Shown piece after piece: positions 29,842 through 38,994 of a stretch of 64,000 bases of DNA (the first letter of the stretch is position 1; each line of letters starts with the position of its first letter). The DNA is taken from NCBI GenBank assembly GCA_017643025.1, contig JAEPOG010000006.1, forward strand, positions 62,001 through 126,000. Reading direction: 5' to 3'. A program made the position numbers and the translations under genes. The DNA comes from Rhizobiaceae bacterium. GTDB lineage: Bacteria > Pseudomonadota > Alphaproteobacteria > Rhizobiales > Rhizobiaceae. The notes beneath the pieces are model-generated. The model had not been told where the DNA came from. It ran no database searches and worked only from the letters and a program-made list of their open reading frames with translations.

Positions 29842-30498
29842 TCAGGCGCTCTTCAGCGGCGTCAGTTGAATCTCAACGCGGCGGTTCGCGGCGCGACCTT
29901 CCGGCGTCGCATTGGTGGCGATGGGCCTCGATTCGCCATAGCCCTGGATGAAGAAGCGGCGGCTGTCGACGCCCTGGGCGTTAAGATAGGTCGCGACCGA
30001 AAGCGCCCGACGCTGCGAGAGGTCGATGTTGTAGCCTTCGTCACCGGTGGCGTCGGTGTGGCCGTACACGTCCACCAGAGTGCGGTTGTACTTGGCGAGC
30101 ACCAGCGCCACGGCATTCAGCGTCGGATAGAAGCTTGTGCTCACCGAATCCTGGTCGGTCGGGAAGGTGATGTTGGACGGCATGTTGAGAATGATGTTCT
30201 CGCCATTACGCGTGACGCTGACGCCGGTTCCGGCCAACTGCGCGCGAAGCTCGTTTTCCTGCTGATCCATGTAGGCGCCGATGCCCGCACCCGCCAGCGC
30301 GCCGAGGCCGGCGCCGAGCAGGGCCGCGTTGCGGTTGCCGCCGCCGCCGATCACCAATCCGGCAACGGTGCCGACGCCAGCGCCTATGAGCGCGCCGCCT
30401 GCCGTGTTGCTGAGCCTCTGCTCGCCGGTGAAGGGGTCCGTCGTGCAGGCTGCGGCCAGAAAGGCTGCGGCTGCGAGTGCTGCTATTCGCTTGGACAT
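29842..30498 (-). CDS. OmpA-family outer-membrane lipoprotein with glycine-zipper segment
   Basis: A 218-aa protein. The start at ATG 30498 gives a lipoprotein signal with lipobox LAAAC (Cys about residue 18) and has GGAGAAGG upstream; the frame extends to 30579 without a good start. Residues about 35-85 are a Gly/Ala-rich zipper of the YMGG type. Residues about 110-215 are a peptidoglycan-binding OmpA domain with YGHTDATGDEGYN and LSQRRALSVATYL. It resembles YiaD-type proteins that tether the envelope. A terminator follows. Confidence 0.9.
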   Translation of the reverse strand: MSKRIAALAAAAFLAAACTTDPFTGEQRLSNTAGGALIGAGVGTVAGLVIGGGGNRNAALLGAGLGALAGAGIGAYMDQQENELRAQLAGTGVSVTRNGENIILNMPSNITFPTDQDSVSTSFYPTLNAVALVLAKYNRTLVDVYGHTDATGDEGYNIDLSQRRALSVATYLNAQGVDSRRFFIQGYGESRPIATNATPEGRAANRRVEIQLTPLKSA

Positions 30499-30625
30499 GG
30501 CATTCCTTCTCCCCGGAGGCGTAGGTACCAGCGCGAAAAGCGCGGCACAATGCCTTGCTTTATCACGAAATACGGCCAAATCGGGATCGAAAGATAGCGC
30601 GCGGTTAACGGCGCCGCGCTCCGGC

Positions 30626-31699
30626 TTAGTCGGTCCGGTAGATCATCCAGTTCTTGCGCTTGGGTGCATTGCCGGGAACAGGGAACTTGGTGACCCGATT
30701 GCGGCCAGTGCTCTTCGAAGCATAGAGGGCCTTGTCCGCCTTGGCGTAAAGATCGTCCGGGTCGTCGGCCTCGGAGGCCATGCAGACGCCCATCGAGATC
30801 GTGATTCCGTCCGGAAGGTCGAAGCTCGATCCGTCGCCGAAAGGAGTCTTTTCAACGGTGCCACGCACATCGTCGGCAAGCGCCATCGTTGCCTCTTCGC
30901 TCAGGCCCTCGACGATGATGCCGAATTCTTCGCCGCCCGTGCGCGCAACCACCATGTTGGCGCTGGCGCAGGTCTTGAGCACGCGGGCGAGGTGCTGAAG
31001 CACCCGATCGCCTACCGGGTGGCCGTGGCGATCGTTGACATCCTTGAACCGGTCGATGTCGGCGACAATCAAGGCATTGAAAAGTTTGCCCTTCTGGTCC
31101 TGGTAGATCGCCGCCATGGCGCGGTCGAAGGCGCGCCGGTTGGCGAGTTGCGTAAGCGGGTCTGTGTCGGCCAGCCGCTTGTATTCGACCAACCGTGTCT
31201 TCACTTCCTCGAGTTCGGCCGACGTATCTGCGATCGACGAGGCGATCTGCCGGCCTTGTTCGATTGTCGAATCGGTGGCGACGGCCATGATGCCGACGAT
31301 CTTGCGCAGGATGTCGGTGCTGATCGCCTGGCGGCTGTTGAGGCCGGCCGAAGTGCGGTCGAGGATCGTTCCGTATTTCTCCAGCGAGCTGCGTTCGCGC
31401 ATCATCAGCCGCGTCAGCTCTTCAATCTTGCCGGTTATCTCGTCATGCGCGCTCTCGACAATTCCCTCCCGATTGCTCTGGGTGAAGAAATCGCGCGACA
31501 GCTGGTCGAGATCGCCCTGCGTCGGACGTGGTCCGAGTTTGGAGAGCGCCACGCGGAGAGATTCGTTCCCCACGGCGTAGGCTTCGTAGTAGATTTCGTA
31601 GTTGCGCGGCAGGCCGACAACACCAGCCTTGCTCATTACGTCTGCGATCGAATGAGCCGAATCCTTGGTGCGTTCGCTGATCGCCGCCGACGACTGCAT
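30626..31699 (-). CDS. diguanylate cyclase (GGDEF), soluble
   Basis: A 357-aa protein with no membrane segment. The first 170 residues are helical, with a possible coiled coil before the catalytic domain, and the C-terminal 170 are a GGDEF domain (DPLTQLANRRAFD, then RTGGEEFG at about 253-260). The active-site GGEEF is intact, so c-di-GMP synthesis is expected. The usual inhibitory I-site RxxD, nine to six residues before GGEEF, is absent. ATG 31699 with GAGGGA upstream is preferred to a TTG at 31789. Confidence 0.9.
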   Translation of the reverse strand: MQSSAAISERTKDSAHSIADVMSKAGVVGLPRNYEIYYEAYAVGNESLRVALSKLGPRPTQGDLDQLSRDFFTQSNREGIVESAHDEITGKIEELTRLMMRERSSLEKYGTILDRTSAGLNSRQAISTDILRKIVGIMAVATDSTIEQGRQIASSIADTSAELEEVKTRLVEYKRLADTDPLTQLANRRAFDRAMAAIYQDQKGKLFNALIVADIDRFKDVNDRHGHPVGDRVLQHLARVLKTCASANMVVARTGGEEFGIIVEGLSEEATMALADDVRGTVEKTPFGDGSSFDLPDGITISMGVCMASEADDPDDLYAKADKALYASKSTGRNRVTKFPVPGNAPKRKNWMIYRTD

Positions 31700-31900
31700 C
31701 CGTCCCTCATCCCCGATCGCACCAAGCCGCCCCAACTTTCTCGGGTGCGCCAATTGCAGTTGAGCAACGACCGACCGCCGGCCGAACAAGGCCAGCGGCC
31801 GCTCTGCAACCGCGACTTGAGGCTACCAATCGGCGACTAACGCACGGTTAATTCAGTAAGTTCGAATTTACGCCGCGAGTTAATCCGGTGCAGCACCGCG

Positions 31901-32728
31901 TCAGTCGTCCCAATCGGGTCCGAAACCGAAGTCGCAGATGCGGCTTTTGGCTGATCCGAGCGCCGAGATCGCGGCCATTTCGTCATTCGTAAGCGCGAAG
32001 TCGAATACGTCGAGATTCTCGGCCAGCCGCTCTCTGCGGGTGGTGCGCGGAATGGCTGCGACGCCTTCCTGCTGCACGTGCCAGCGCAATATGATCTGGC
32101 CTGGCGTCCGTCCGTGTTTGAGCGCCGCGTCTGCGACCGGGACTTCCCGCATGATGTCGAGCCCGCGTCCGAGCGGACAGTAGGACACCATGGCCATGCC
32201 GACTTCACGGCAGGCTCCCAGCACCTTCTTCTGTTCGAGCTTGGGGTGGTACTCGACCTGATTGGCGGCAAGCGGATGCCGGCTGATCGAGTTCGCCTCG
32301 GCGAGCAGTGCGGTCGGGAAATTCGACACGCCGATATTGCGGGTCAGTCCGTCGTCGCGCGCGCCGTTCAGCGCCTCGATGGATTCCTGCAGAGGCACCG
32401 TCTTGCTCGGCCAGTGGATGAGCAGCAGGTCGACCTGATCCAGACCTAGGCGGTCGAGACTCTGCTCTGCCGAACGGCGCAGCGCTGCTGCCGACAAATC
32501 TGTCCACCATACTTTGGTGGTGACGAACAACTCGTCGCGGGGGATGCCTGCGCGGGCAATGCCGCGGCCAACCGCTTCCTCGTTTTCGTACATCGCGGCA
32601 GTGTCGATATGCCGGTAACCGCAGTCGATGGCAGCCTGGACGAGATCGGCGCAGGCTGTGCCCTTGAGCGTCCAGGTGCCGAGGCCGATGGCCGGAATAT
32701 TGGCGCCATTCGCGGTGATCCTATGCAT
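31901..32728 (-). CDS. aldo/keto reductase
   Basis: A 275-aa NADPH-dependent carbonyl reductase of the DkgA/2,5-diketo-gluconate reductase type. The catalytic tetrad is visible: Asp42, Tyr47 (DTAAMYENE), Lys72 (VTTKVWW) and His105 (LLIHWP). Substrate unknown. ATG 32728 has GAGGAATT upstream. The 201-base gap before the cyclase gene holds no ORF that I support. Confidence 0.92.
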   Translation of the reverse strand: MHRITANGANIPAIGLGTWTLKGTACADLVQAAIDCGYRHIDTAAMYENEEAVGRGIARAGIPRDELFVTTKVWWTDLSAAALRRSAEQSLDRLGLDQVDLLLIHWPSKTVPLQESIEALNGARDDGLTRNIGVSNFPTALLAEANSISRHPLAANQVEYHPKLEQKKVLGACREVGMAMVSYCPLGRGLDIMREVPVADAALKHGRTPGQIILRWHVQQEGVAAIPRTTRRERLAENLDVFDFALTNDEMAAISALGSAKSRICDFGFGPDWDD

Positions 32729-32805
32729 CGCAATTCCTCGGGATAGGGCGGCGGCCTGCTTTTCATGCTATCGCCGCTGACGGATTGAATCGGAGTCGAG
32801 ACCTA

Positions 32806-33771
32806 ATGCACGGCACCGCCGCGGGCAAATCACGGCTGCAGCCGCTGGATCTGGCGCGCGGCCTCGCGCTGGTCGCGATGGCGATCTACCACTTCGCCTG
32901 GGATCTCGAATTTTTCGGGTATGTCCAACCGGGAATGACCGCCATTGGCGGCTGGAAGCTGTTTGCGCGCGCCATAGCCTCGTCCTTCCTCGTGATCGTC
33001 GGCATCAGCCTGTTTCTCGCCCATGCCGAGAACTTTCGCTCGCGATCTTTCGCTCGCCGGCTGGCGATGGTGACGGGCGCAGCGCTCGCCATTTCGGTCG
33101 TCACCTGGTTCGCCGTTCCCGGCGGCTTCATTTTCTTTGGCATCCTGCACCAGATCGCACTGGCTTCGGTGCTGGGGCTACTTTTCTTGCGCCTACCCTG
33201 GCCGCTGACGGCCACTGCAGCCGCGCTGGTCATCGCTGCCCCGTGGTACCTGCGCAGCACCTTCTTCGATCATCCGTTCTGGTGGTGGGTAGGTTTGTCG
33301 TCTTCCGACCCGATCTCGAACGACTATGTGCCGCTGTTTCCCTGGTTCGGGGCCGTGTTGGCTGGCATCGCACTCGCGGGCCTCGCGCGCCGGTTTGGTC
33401 TGTTCGAGCGAGCGCGGCTCGAACTCGGCGCCTGGTCTGCACCGTTCCAGTTTATCGGGCGCCACAGCCTCGCCTTCTATCTGATCCACCAGCCGGTCCT
33501 GATCTCGGTGGTGTATCTGATGGCCCTTCTGATGCCTCCGGCACCGATCTCGCAGGAGGCGCAGTTCGATTCGGCCTGCAACGCAAGCTGCCTGCCCAGC
33601 CGCGACGAAGCCTTCTGCGCGCAATACTGCGTCTGCGTGCTCGACCGCCTGGTCGCAGAAAACGGGCTGGACGCCGCCTTTTCGAGCGATCAGGATGCGG
33701 AACGCACGGCAATGCTCAACGAGATTGCCGGCCAATGCACATTTGAGTCCGAGGCGCTCTCGAGCGAATGA
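32806..33771 (+). CDS. DUF1624 / HGSNAT-like membrane protein with Cys-rich tail
   Basis: A 321-aa integral membrane protein with about seven helices and the DUF1624 opening RLQPLDLARGLALVAMAIYHFAW, a family related to heparan-alpha-glucosaminide acetyltransferases. The core ends with IGRHSLAFYLIHQPVLI near 235. The last 75 residues are soluble and carry six Cys: 258, 262, 271, 275, 277 and 311, in paired C-x3-C motifs. ATG 32806 is used; a TTG at 32785 is possible. The next gene overlaps by ATGA. Confidence 0.85.
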   Translation: MHGTAAGKSRLQPLDLARGLALVAMAIYHFAWDLEFFGYVQPGMTAIGGWKLFARAIASSFLVIVGISLFLAHAENFRSRSFARRLAMVTGAALAISVVTWFAVPGGFIFFGILHQIALASVLGLLFLRLPWPLTATAAALVIAAPWYLRSTFFDHPFWWWVGLSSSDPISNDYVPLFPWFGAVLAGIALAGLARRFGLFERARLELGAWSAPFQFIGRHSLAFYLIHQPVLISVVYLMALLMPPAPISQEAQFDSACNASCLPSRDEAFCAQYCVCVLDRLVAENGLDAAFSSDQDAERTAMLNEIAGQCTFESEALSSE

Positions 33772-34244
33772 CCGCAACGCAAGCCCCGCCAAGCCGCTTT
33801 CCCTGGCCGCCTGTCATCTATCTTGCCGGCGTAGCGGTGGCCATTCTGCTGCAATGGTTCTGGCCACTGCCCTGGATCGGGTCGCCGCTTTCCGATCTCC
33901 TTTTCGCAATTGGCTGGCTGCTAGCGGCGGGCGCCGTCTTGATAGACGTTTCCGCTATCAGGACTCTGAGCAGGGCAGGGACGACGGTTATGCCGAACCG
34001 CGCGTCGGAACATCTCGTCACCGGCGGGCCGTTCGCGATCAGCCGCAACCCGATCTATTTGGGAAACACCATGCTCATGGTGGCGATCGGTTTCATCGCC
34101 GGCAGCCTGTGGTTCGTGATTCTCGCGCCGGTCGCGGCGCTACTGACCACCCGTCTCGCGATCGTGCCAGAGGAACGGCACTTGTTCGAGCGCTTCGGCA
34201 AACGCTACCGCGACTACCAGAAAAAGGTGCGGCGCTGGATTTAG
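33768..34244 (+). CDS. isoprenylcysteine carboxyl methyltransferase family membrane protein
   Basis: A 158-aa protein with four hydrophobic helices and the SAM-binding C-terminal signature of the ICMT/phospholipid-methyltransferase family: LVTGGPFAISRNPIYLGNT and PEERHLFERFGKRYRDYQKKVRRW. It should methylate a lipid or membrane-linked substrate that cannot be named. Overlap with the DUF1624 gene suggests a shared job on a membrane molecule. Confidence 0.88.
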   Translation: MTATQAPPSRFPWPPVIYLAGVAVAILLQWFWPLPWIGSPLSDLLFAIGWLLAAGAVLIDVSAIRTLSRAGTTVMPNRASEHLVTGGPFAISRNPIYLGNTMLMVAIGFIAGSLWFVILAPVAALLTTRLAIVPEERHLFERFGKRYRDYQKKVRRWI

Positions 34245-34273
34245 CGGAGTAGCCCGCAGCGATTGAGCCTAAG

Positions 34274-34702
34274 TCAGGTCGAGACGCCCAGTTCGACCAG
34301 CCGCTCGACACAGGCTTCCTCGGCATGGTCGAGTTCGCCGATCGTCTCTTCGAGATCGCGGCGCTTCTGCCGCAGATCTTCCCGCTTCTCGGCAATGCGC
34401 TCGATCATCAGCTTGAGCTGGCCGACTTCGCCGGGCGGCTCCTTGTAAATCTGGATGATCTCGCGGATTTCGTTGATCGAGAAGCCGAGCCGCCGCCCGC
34501 GGATGATCTGGCGGACGAGGTGCCGGTCGGACGGACGGAAGAGGCGCGTGCGGCCGCGCCGCATCGGATGGATGAGCCCTTCATCCTCGTAGAAGCGCAG
34601 CGTTCGTGTCGAAATGCCGAATTCGCGGGTGAGTTCGGTGATGGAATAGAATTCGCGCAACGAGGTCTGCCCGCTCGATTCATTGAGCCGGATGTGTGAC
34701 AT
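34274..34702 (-). CDS. MerR-family transcriptional regulator (LiuR-like)
   Basis: A 142-aa MerR protein. The winged-helix region is at about 18-86 (YSITELTREFGISTRTLRFYEDEGL), followed by a long dimerisation helix. It has no paired Cys for metal sensing; the layout is that of LiuR-type regulators, which control branched-chain amino-acid or fatty-acid breakdown in proteobacteria. No such genes are adjacent, so the target is unknown. A palindrome directly before its start (34707-34722) is a likely self-operator. Confidence 0.85.
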   Translation of the reverse strand: MSHIRLNESSGQTSLREFYSITELTREFGISTRTLRFYEDEGLIHPMRRGRTRLFRPSDRHLVRQIIRGRRLGFSINEIREIIQIYKEPPGEVGQLKLMIERIAEKREDLRQKRRDLEETIGELDHAEEACVERLVELGVST

Positions 34703-34706
34703 GGCG

Positions 34707-34722
34707 TTTACGTAAAAGTCAA
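34707..34722. promoter_or_regulatory. candidate MerR/LiuR operator
   Basis: TTTACGTAAAAGTCAA is an imperfect palindrome (halves TTTACGT and AAGTCAA) five bases before the MerR-gene start codon. It looks like the TTTACGT-ACGTAAA type of site bound by LiuR-class regulators, which suggests autoregulation. Confidence 0.45.
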
Positions 34723-34871
34723 ATATTCCACCACCGCGGACGGCCGGAAGATGCCGGTTTGGTTACCCGGCCCGTAGGTGCGAATCTCGGTCCGGATACC
34801 AGCCCCTCACGGTTGGGCGCCGCGGCGATGTTCGCAGCACCGTTGTCAGGATTCCGATGGCCGCATTTCTG

Positions 34872-34886
34872 GAACGTAAATGGAAC
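34872..34886 (+). promoter_or_regulatory. SOS (LexA) box of recA
   Basis: GAAC-GTAAATG-GAAC is a perfect direct repeat with the 7-base spacer typical of alphaproteobacterial LexA sites. It ends 16 bases before TATAAA (34903-34908), overlapping the expected -35. Confidence 0.85.
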
Positions 34887-34920
34887 ATTCTTAAAAAGAC
34901 GATATAAATCAATGTGTTGA

Positions 34921-34950
34921 TACACTTGAAAAATCAGAACAAAAAGTGTA
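34921..34950. repeat. 7-bp inverted repeat in the recA leader
   Basis: TACACTT (34921-34927) and AAGTGTA (34944-34950) are separated by 16 bases, 58 bases before the recA start. It contains GAAC-N7-GTAC, a half-degenerate second SOS-like site (34937-34951). Confidence 0.45.
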
Positions 34951-35008
34951 CAAAAAAATGCAGGACGCGGGATTGTCCGGTCTTCGATGACGATCAAGGG
35001 GTGATAAG

Positions 35009-36100
35009 ATGGCGCAAAACTGCTTGCGGCTTGTAGAGGAAAGTTCGGTGGACAAATCCAAGGCTCTGGACGCGGCGCTGTCGCAGATCGAGCGCGCCTT
35101 CGGCAAGGGCTCCATCATGCGCCTGGGCGCCAACGAGCAGGTGGTCGAGATCGAGACGGTGCCCACCGGTTCGCTCGGGCTCGACATCGCGCTCGGCGTC
35201 GGCGGTCTGCCCAAGGGCCGGATCATCGAGATTTACGGACCCGAAAGTTCGGGCAAGACGACGCTGGCGCTACACACCGTGGCCGAGGCCCAGAAAAAGG
35301 GCGGCATCTGCGCCTTCGTCGATGCCGAACATGCGCTCGACCCCGTCTATGCCCGCAAGCTGGGCGTCGATCTCGAAAACCTTCTCATCTCGCAGCCCGA
35401 CACGGGCGAGCAGGCGCTGGAGATTTGCGACACGCTGGTGCGCTCCGGCGCCATTGATGTTCTGGTCGTCGATTCGGTCGCGGCCCTTACGCCGCGCGCC
35501 GAGATCGAGGGCGAAATGGGCGATTCGCTGCCGGGCCTCCAGGCCCGTCTGATGAGCCAGGCGCTGCGCAAGCTCACCGCCTCCATCTCCCGCTCCAACA
35601 CCATGGTTATCTTCATCAACCAGATACGCATGAAGATCGGTGTGATGTTCGGCTCGCCGGAAACGACGACCGGCGGTAACGCGCTCAAGTTTTACGCCTC
35701 GGTCAGGCTGGACATCCGCCGCATCGGCGCGGTCAAGGACCGTGACGAGGTGGTCGGCAACCAGACCCGCGTGAAGGTGGTCAAGAACAAGCTTGCGCCG
35801 CCCTTCAAGCAGGTCGAGTTCGACATCATGTATGGCGAGGGCGTCTCCAAGACCGGCGAACTGATCGACCTCGGCGTCAAGGCCGGTGTGGTCGAGAAGT
35901 CCGGGTCCTGGTTCTCCTACAATTCGCAGCGTATCGGCCAGGGCCGCGAGAACGCCAAGCAGTTCCTGCGCGACAACCCCGAAATGGGCCAGGAAATCGA
36001 GCAGGCGCTGCGCCAGAATGCCGGCCTGATCGCCGAGCGGTTCCTCGAAGAGGACGGCAGCGGCGACGACTTCGAGGCGAGCGGCACCGACGACGCCTGA
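35009..36100 (+). CDS. recA: recombinase A
   Basis: RecA (363 aa) drives homologous recombination and LexA self-cleavage in the SOS response. Walker [10 protein letters not shown] is at 77-85; the MAW-like, L1 and L2 regions are intact ([19 protein letters not shown]). The short N-terminus before the conserved [21 protein letters not shown] block is normal for rhizobia. AAGGGG lies upstream of ATG 35009. It is a single-gene unit with an SOS box and its own terminator. Confidence 0.98.
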   Translation: MAQNCLRLVEESSVDKSKALDAALSQIERAFGKGSIMRLGANEQVVEIETVPTGSLGLDIALGVGGLPKGRIIEIYGPESSGKTTLALHTVAEAQKKGGICAFVDAEHALDPVYARKLGVDLENLLISQPDTGEQALEICDTLVRSGAIDVLVVDSVAALTPRAEIEGEMGDSLPGLQARLMSQALRKLTASISRSNTMVIFINQIRMKIGVMFGSPETTTGGNALKFYASVRLDIRRIGAVKDRDEVVGNQTRVKVVKNKLAPPFKQVEFDIMYGEGVSKTGELIDLGVKAGVVEKSGSWFSYNSQRIGQGRENAKQFLRDNPEMGQEIEQALRQNAGLIAERFLEEDGSGDDFEASGTDDA

Positions 36101-36122
36101 CACCTGGACATTTCTCGACGAG

Positions 36123-36152
36123 AACGCCGCCGGCAGCACCGGCGGCGTTTTT
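36123..36152 (+). terminator. intrinsic terminator of recA
   Basis: ACGCCGCCGG and CCGGCGGCGT form a perfect 10-bp stem with a 5-base loop, followed by five T residues (36148-36152). It lies 23 bases after the recA stop. Confidence 0.93.
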
Positions 36153-36287
36153 CGTTCGGACCGGTGTCAGACGTTGCCCCATGGCTTTGCTGTCGCCGAC
36201 CTGTTGGCACTGTGCGGGCGATCGTCGCGCATGAAACACAACTGTTTCATTGTGCGCGGAACTTGTTCTAAAAGGCGCAGTTTCCAT

Positions 36288-36307
36288 CCGCCGCAGCCAT
36301 GCGGCGG
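36288..36307 (+). other. stem-loop in the alaS leader
   Basis: CCGCCGCA and TGCGGCGG pair perfectly around a GCCA loop, ending 20 bases before the alaS start. No T-run follows. It could affect alaS translation or be an operator. Confidence 0.4.
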
Positions 36308-36327
36308 TTCCTCGAAAAGGCTTTGGT

Positions 36328-38994
36328 ATGAGCGGCGTAAACGGCATTCGGTCGGCTTTTCTCGACTATTTCGGCAAGCACGGTCACGAGATCGTCGCCT
36401 CCAGCCCGCTGGTGCCGCGCAACGACCCGACGCTGATGTTCGTCAACGCCGGCATGGTGCAGTTCAAGAACGTCTTCACCGGTCTCGAAAAGCGCGACTA
36501 TTCGCGCGCCGTGACGGCGCAGAAATGCGTGCGCGCCGGCGGTAAGCACAACGATCTCGATAATGTCGGCTACACCGCACGCCACCACACCTTTTTCGAG
36601 ATGCTCGGCAATTTTTCGTTCGGCGACTATTTCAAGGACGTCGCCATCGAACTCGCTTGGAACCTGATCACGAAGGAGTTCGGCCTCGATGCCGATCGTC
36701 TTCTGGTGACCGTCTATCACACTGACGATGACGCGGCCGGGTTCTGGAAGAAGATTGCGGGTCTGCCTGACGAGCGCATCATCCGCATTCCGACCTCCGA
36801 TAATTTCTGGGCAATGGGCGATACCGGCCCGTGCGGCCCGTGTTCGGAGATTTTCTACGACCACGGCGAGGGCATCCCGGGCGGGCCGCCCGGCAGTCCG
36901 GATGAGGATGGGGACCGGTTCATCGAGATTTGGAACCTGGTCTTCATGCAGTTCGAGCAGGTCACTGCCGACAAGCGGATCGATCTGCCGCGCCCGTCGA
37001 TCGACACCGGCATGGGGCTGGAGCGCATCGCGGCCGTTCTGCAGGGCAAGCACGACAATTATGACATCGACCTGTTCCAGGCGCTGATCCGCGCATCCGA
37101 GGAGGCGACGGGTGTCAAGGCGGAAGGCGCCAGCCGGGCGAGCCACCGGGTCATCGCTGATCATCTGCGGGCGTCGAGCTTCCTGATTGCCGACGGCGTG
37201 CTGCCCTCTAATGAAGGCAGGGGTTATGTACTGCGCCGCATCATGCGCCGCGCCATGCGTCACGCCCAGTTGCTGGGCGCTACCGATCCTCTGATGTGGC
37301 GGCTGGTGCCGGCGCTCGTTCGCGAGATGGGCCAGGCCTATCCCGAGCTGGTGCGTGGTCAGGCGCTGATTACAGAAACACTGCAACTTGAGGAAACCCG
37401 CTTCCGCAAGACGCTGGCGCGCGGCCTCGGCCTACTGGAGGACGCGACCTCGTCCATGTCGGCGGGCGACATGCTCGACGGTGAGACGGCCTTCAAGCTC
37501 TACGACACCTATGGCTTCCCGCTCGATCTGACACAGGACGCTCTGCGCCAGCGCAACATCTCGGTCGACCTCTCGGGCTTCAACGACGCGATGGAGCGGC
37601 AGAAGGCCGAGGCGCGCGCCAGCTGGGCGGGATCCGGTGAGGCGGCCACGGAAACGGTTTGGTTTCAGCTGCGCGAGAAGCTGGGCGCAACGGAATTCCT
37701 CGGTTACGGCACCGAAACGGCGGAGGGTGTGATCCAGGCAGTCGTGTGCGGCGGCGCGGAGGTGAAAGCGGCTGCCGAGGGCGACGAGGTTGCGGTCATC
37801 GTGAACCAGACGCCTTTCTACGGCGAGTCAGGCGGACAGGTCGGCGACACCGGCGTGATCCGCGGCGACGGATTCGAGATCGCGGTTTCGGATACGCAGA
37901 AGAAGGGCGACGGCCTTTTTGTTCACTATGGCAAGGTTACGTCGGGGTCGGTGGCGCCGGGCGCGGCGGCCGAACTCGACGTCGATCACGACCGGCGCAC
38001 GTTGATCCGCGCCAACCATTCGGCCACGCATCTGCTGCACGAGGCGTTGCGCGAGGTGCTGGGCACGCATGTCGCGCAGAAGGGCTCGCTCGTTGCGCCC
38101 GATCGCCTGCGGTTCGACTTCTCACACCCCAAGCCGATCGCCGCCGTTGAGCTCGACCGCATCGAGCAGCTCGCCAACGAGATCGTGCTGCAGAACAGCC
38201 CGGTCAGCACCCGGCTGATGGCCGTCGACGATGCCATCGCGCTCGGCGCCATGGCGCTGTTCGGCGAAAAGTATGGCGACGAGGTTCGCGTCGTGTCGAT
38301 GGGCACTGCCCGCCATGGCGAGAAGGCTGGCAAGACCTATTCGCTCGAACTGTGCGGCGGAACGCATGTGAATGCGACCGGCGACATCGGTCTGGTCCGC
38401 GTCGTTTCGGAAAGCGCGGTGGCAGCGGGCGTGCGGCGTCTTGAGGCTCTGACCGGATCGGCAGCGCGCGCTTATCTCGACGAGCAGGACAAGCGGCTGA
38501 AGCAGGTCGCCGCTGCCTTGAAGGTAGCGCCGCAGGATGCCGTCTCACGCCTAGAAGCGGTTCTGGACGAGCGCCGCAAGCTTGAGCGCGAGCTGGCGGA
38601 TGCGCGCAAGAAGCTGGCGCTCGGCGGAGGGGGCGGCTCCGCAACTGGCGGCTCCGAGAAGGAGGATGTCGGTGGCGTCGGTTTCCTCGGCAAGGTTGTA
38701 GCCGGTGTCGCGCCGAAGGACCTCAAGTCGCTCGCCGACGAGGGCAAGTCGTCGCTTGGCTCAGGCGTCGTCGTCTTCGTCGGCACCTCGGATGACGGCA
38801 AGGCGAGCGTGGTCGTCGGGGTCACCGAAGACCTGACTGAGCGTTTCAGCGCCGTCGATCTGGTGCGCAAGGCGTCCGCCGCGCTTGGCGGGCAGGGCGG
38901 TGGCGGCCGGCCGGACATGGCCCAGGCCGGCGGCCCCGACGCGGCGAAGGCTGAAGATGCCGTCTCGGCAGTGAGGCAGGCTCTGGCCGGTTAG
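36328..38994 (+). CDS. alaS: alanyl-tRNA synthetase
   Basis: AlaRS (888 aa). The class II core contains [19 protein letters not shown] and [32 protein letters not shown] (around 65-95); the editing domain has [13 protein letters not shown] and the zinc-binding [12 protein letters not shown]; the C-Ala domain ends the protein. ATG 36328 is the normal start; the frame extends to 36250 without homology. A Gly-rich linker (about 770-785) precedes C-Ala. The stop overlaps the end of the convergent DedA gene. Confidence 0.97.
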   Translation: MSGVNGIRSAFLDYFGKHGHEIVASSPLVPRNDPTLMFVNAGMVQFKNVFTGLEKRDYSRAVTAQKCVRAGGKHNDLDNVGYTARHHTFFEMLGNFSFGDYFKDVAIELAWNLITKEFGLDADRLLVTVYHTDDDAAGFWKKIAGLPDERIIRIPTSDNFWAMGDTGPCGPCSEIFYDHGEGIPGGPPGSPDEDGDRFIEIWNLVFMQFEQVTADKRIDLPRPSIDTGMGLERIAAVLQGKHDNYDIDLFQALIRASEEATGVKAEGASRASHRVIADHLRASSFLIADGVLPSNEGRGYVLRRIMRRAMRHAQLLGATDPLMWRLVPALVREMGQAYPELVRGQALITETLQLEETRFRKTLARGLGLLEDATSSMSAGDMLDGETAFKLYDTYGFPLDLTQDALRQRNISVDLSGFNDAMERQKAEARASWAGSGEAATETVWFQLREKLGATEFLGYGTETAEGVIQAVVCGGAEVKAAAEGDEVAVIVNQTPFYGESGGQVGDTGVIRGDGFEIAVSDTQKKGDGLFVHYGKVTSGSVAPGAAAELDVDHDRRTLIRANHSATHLLHEALREVLGTHVAQKGSLVAPDRLRFDFSHPKPIAAVELDRIEQLANEIVLQNSPVSTRLMAVDDAIALGAMALFGEKYGDEVRVVSMGTARHGEKAGKTYSLELCGGTHVNATGDIGLVRVVSESAVAAGVRRLEALTGSAARAYLDEQDKRLKQVAAALKVAPQDAVSRLEAVLDERRKLERELADARKKLALGGGGGSATGGSEKEDVGGVGFLGKVVAGVAPKDLKSLADEGKSSLGSGVVVFVGTSDDGKASVVVGVTEDLTERFSAVDLVRKASAALGGQGGGGRPDMAQAGGPDAAKAEDAVSAVRQALAG

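Larger units (their letters stand above)
34703..35008. other. 306-base divergent control region of the MerR gene and recA
   Basis: From left to right it contains the candidate MerR operator, about 140 bases without visible elements, the recA SOS box (34872-34886), a TATAAA (34903-34908) usable as a recA -10, and an inverted repeat (34921-34950) in the AT-rich recA leader. It is the most AT-rich part of the window. Confidence 0.6.

Noticed and set aside
36258..36267. GAACTTGTTC upstream of alaS as an SOS box
   Set aside because: The halves are inverted and only two bases apart; alphaproteobacterial LexA boxes are direct repeats with a 7-base spacer.
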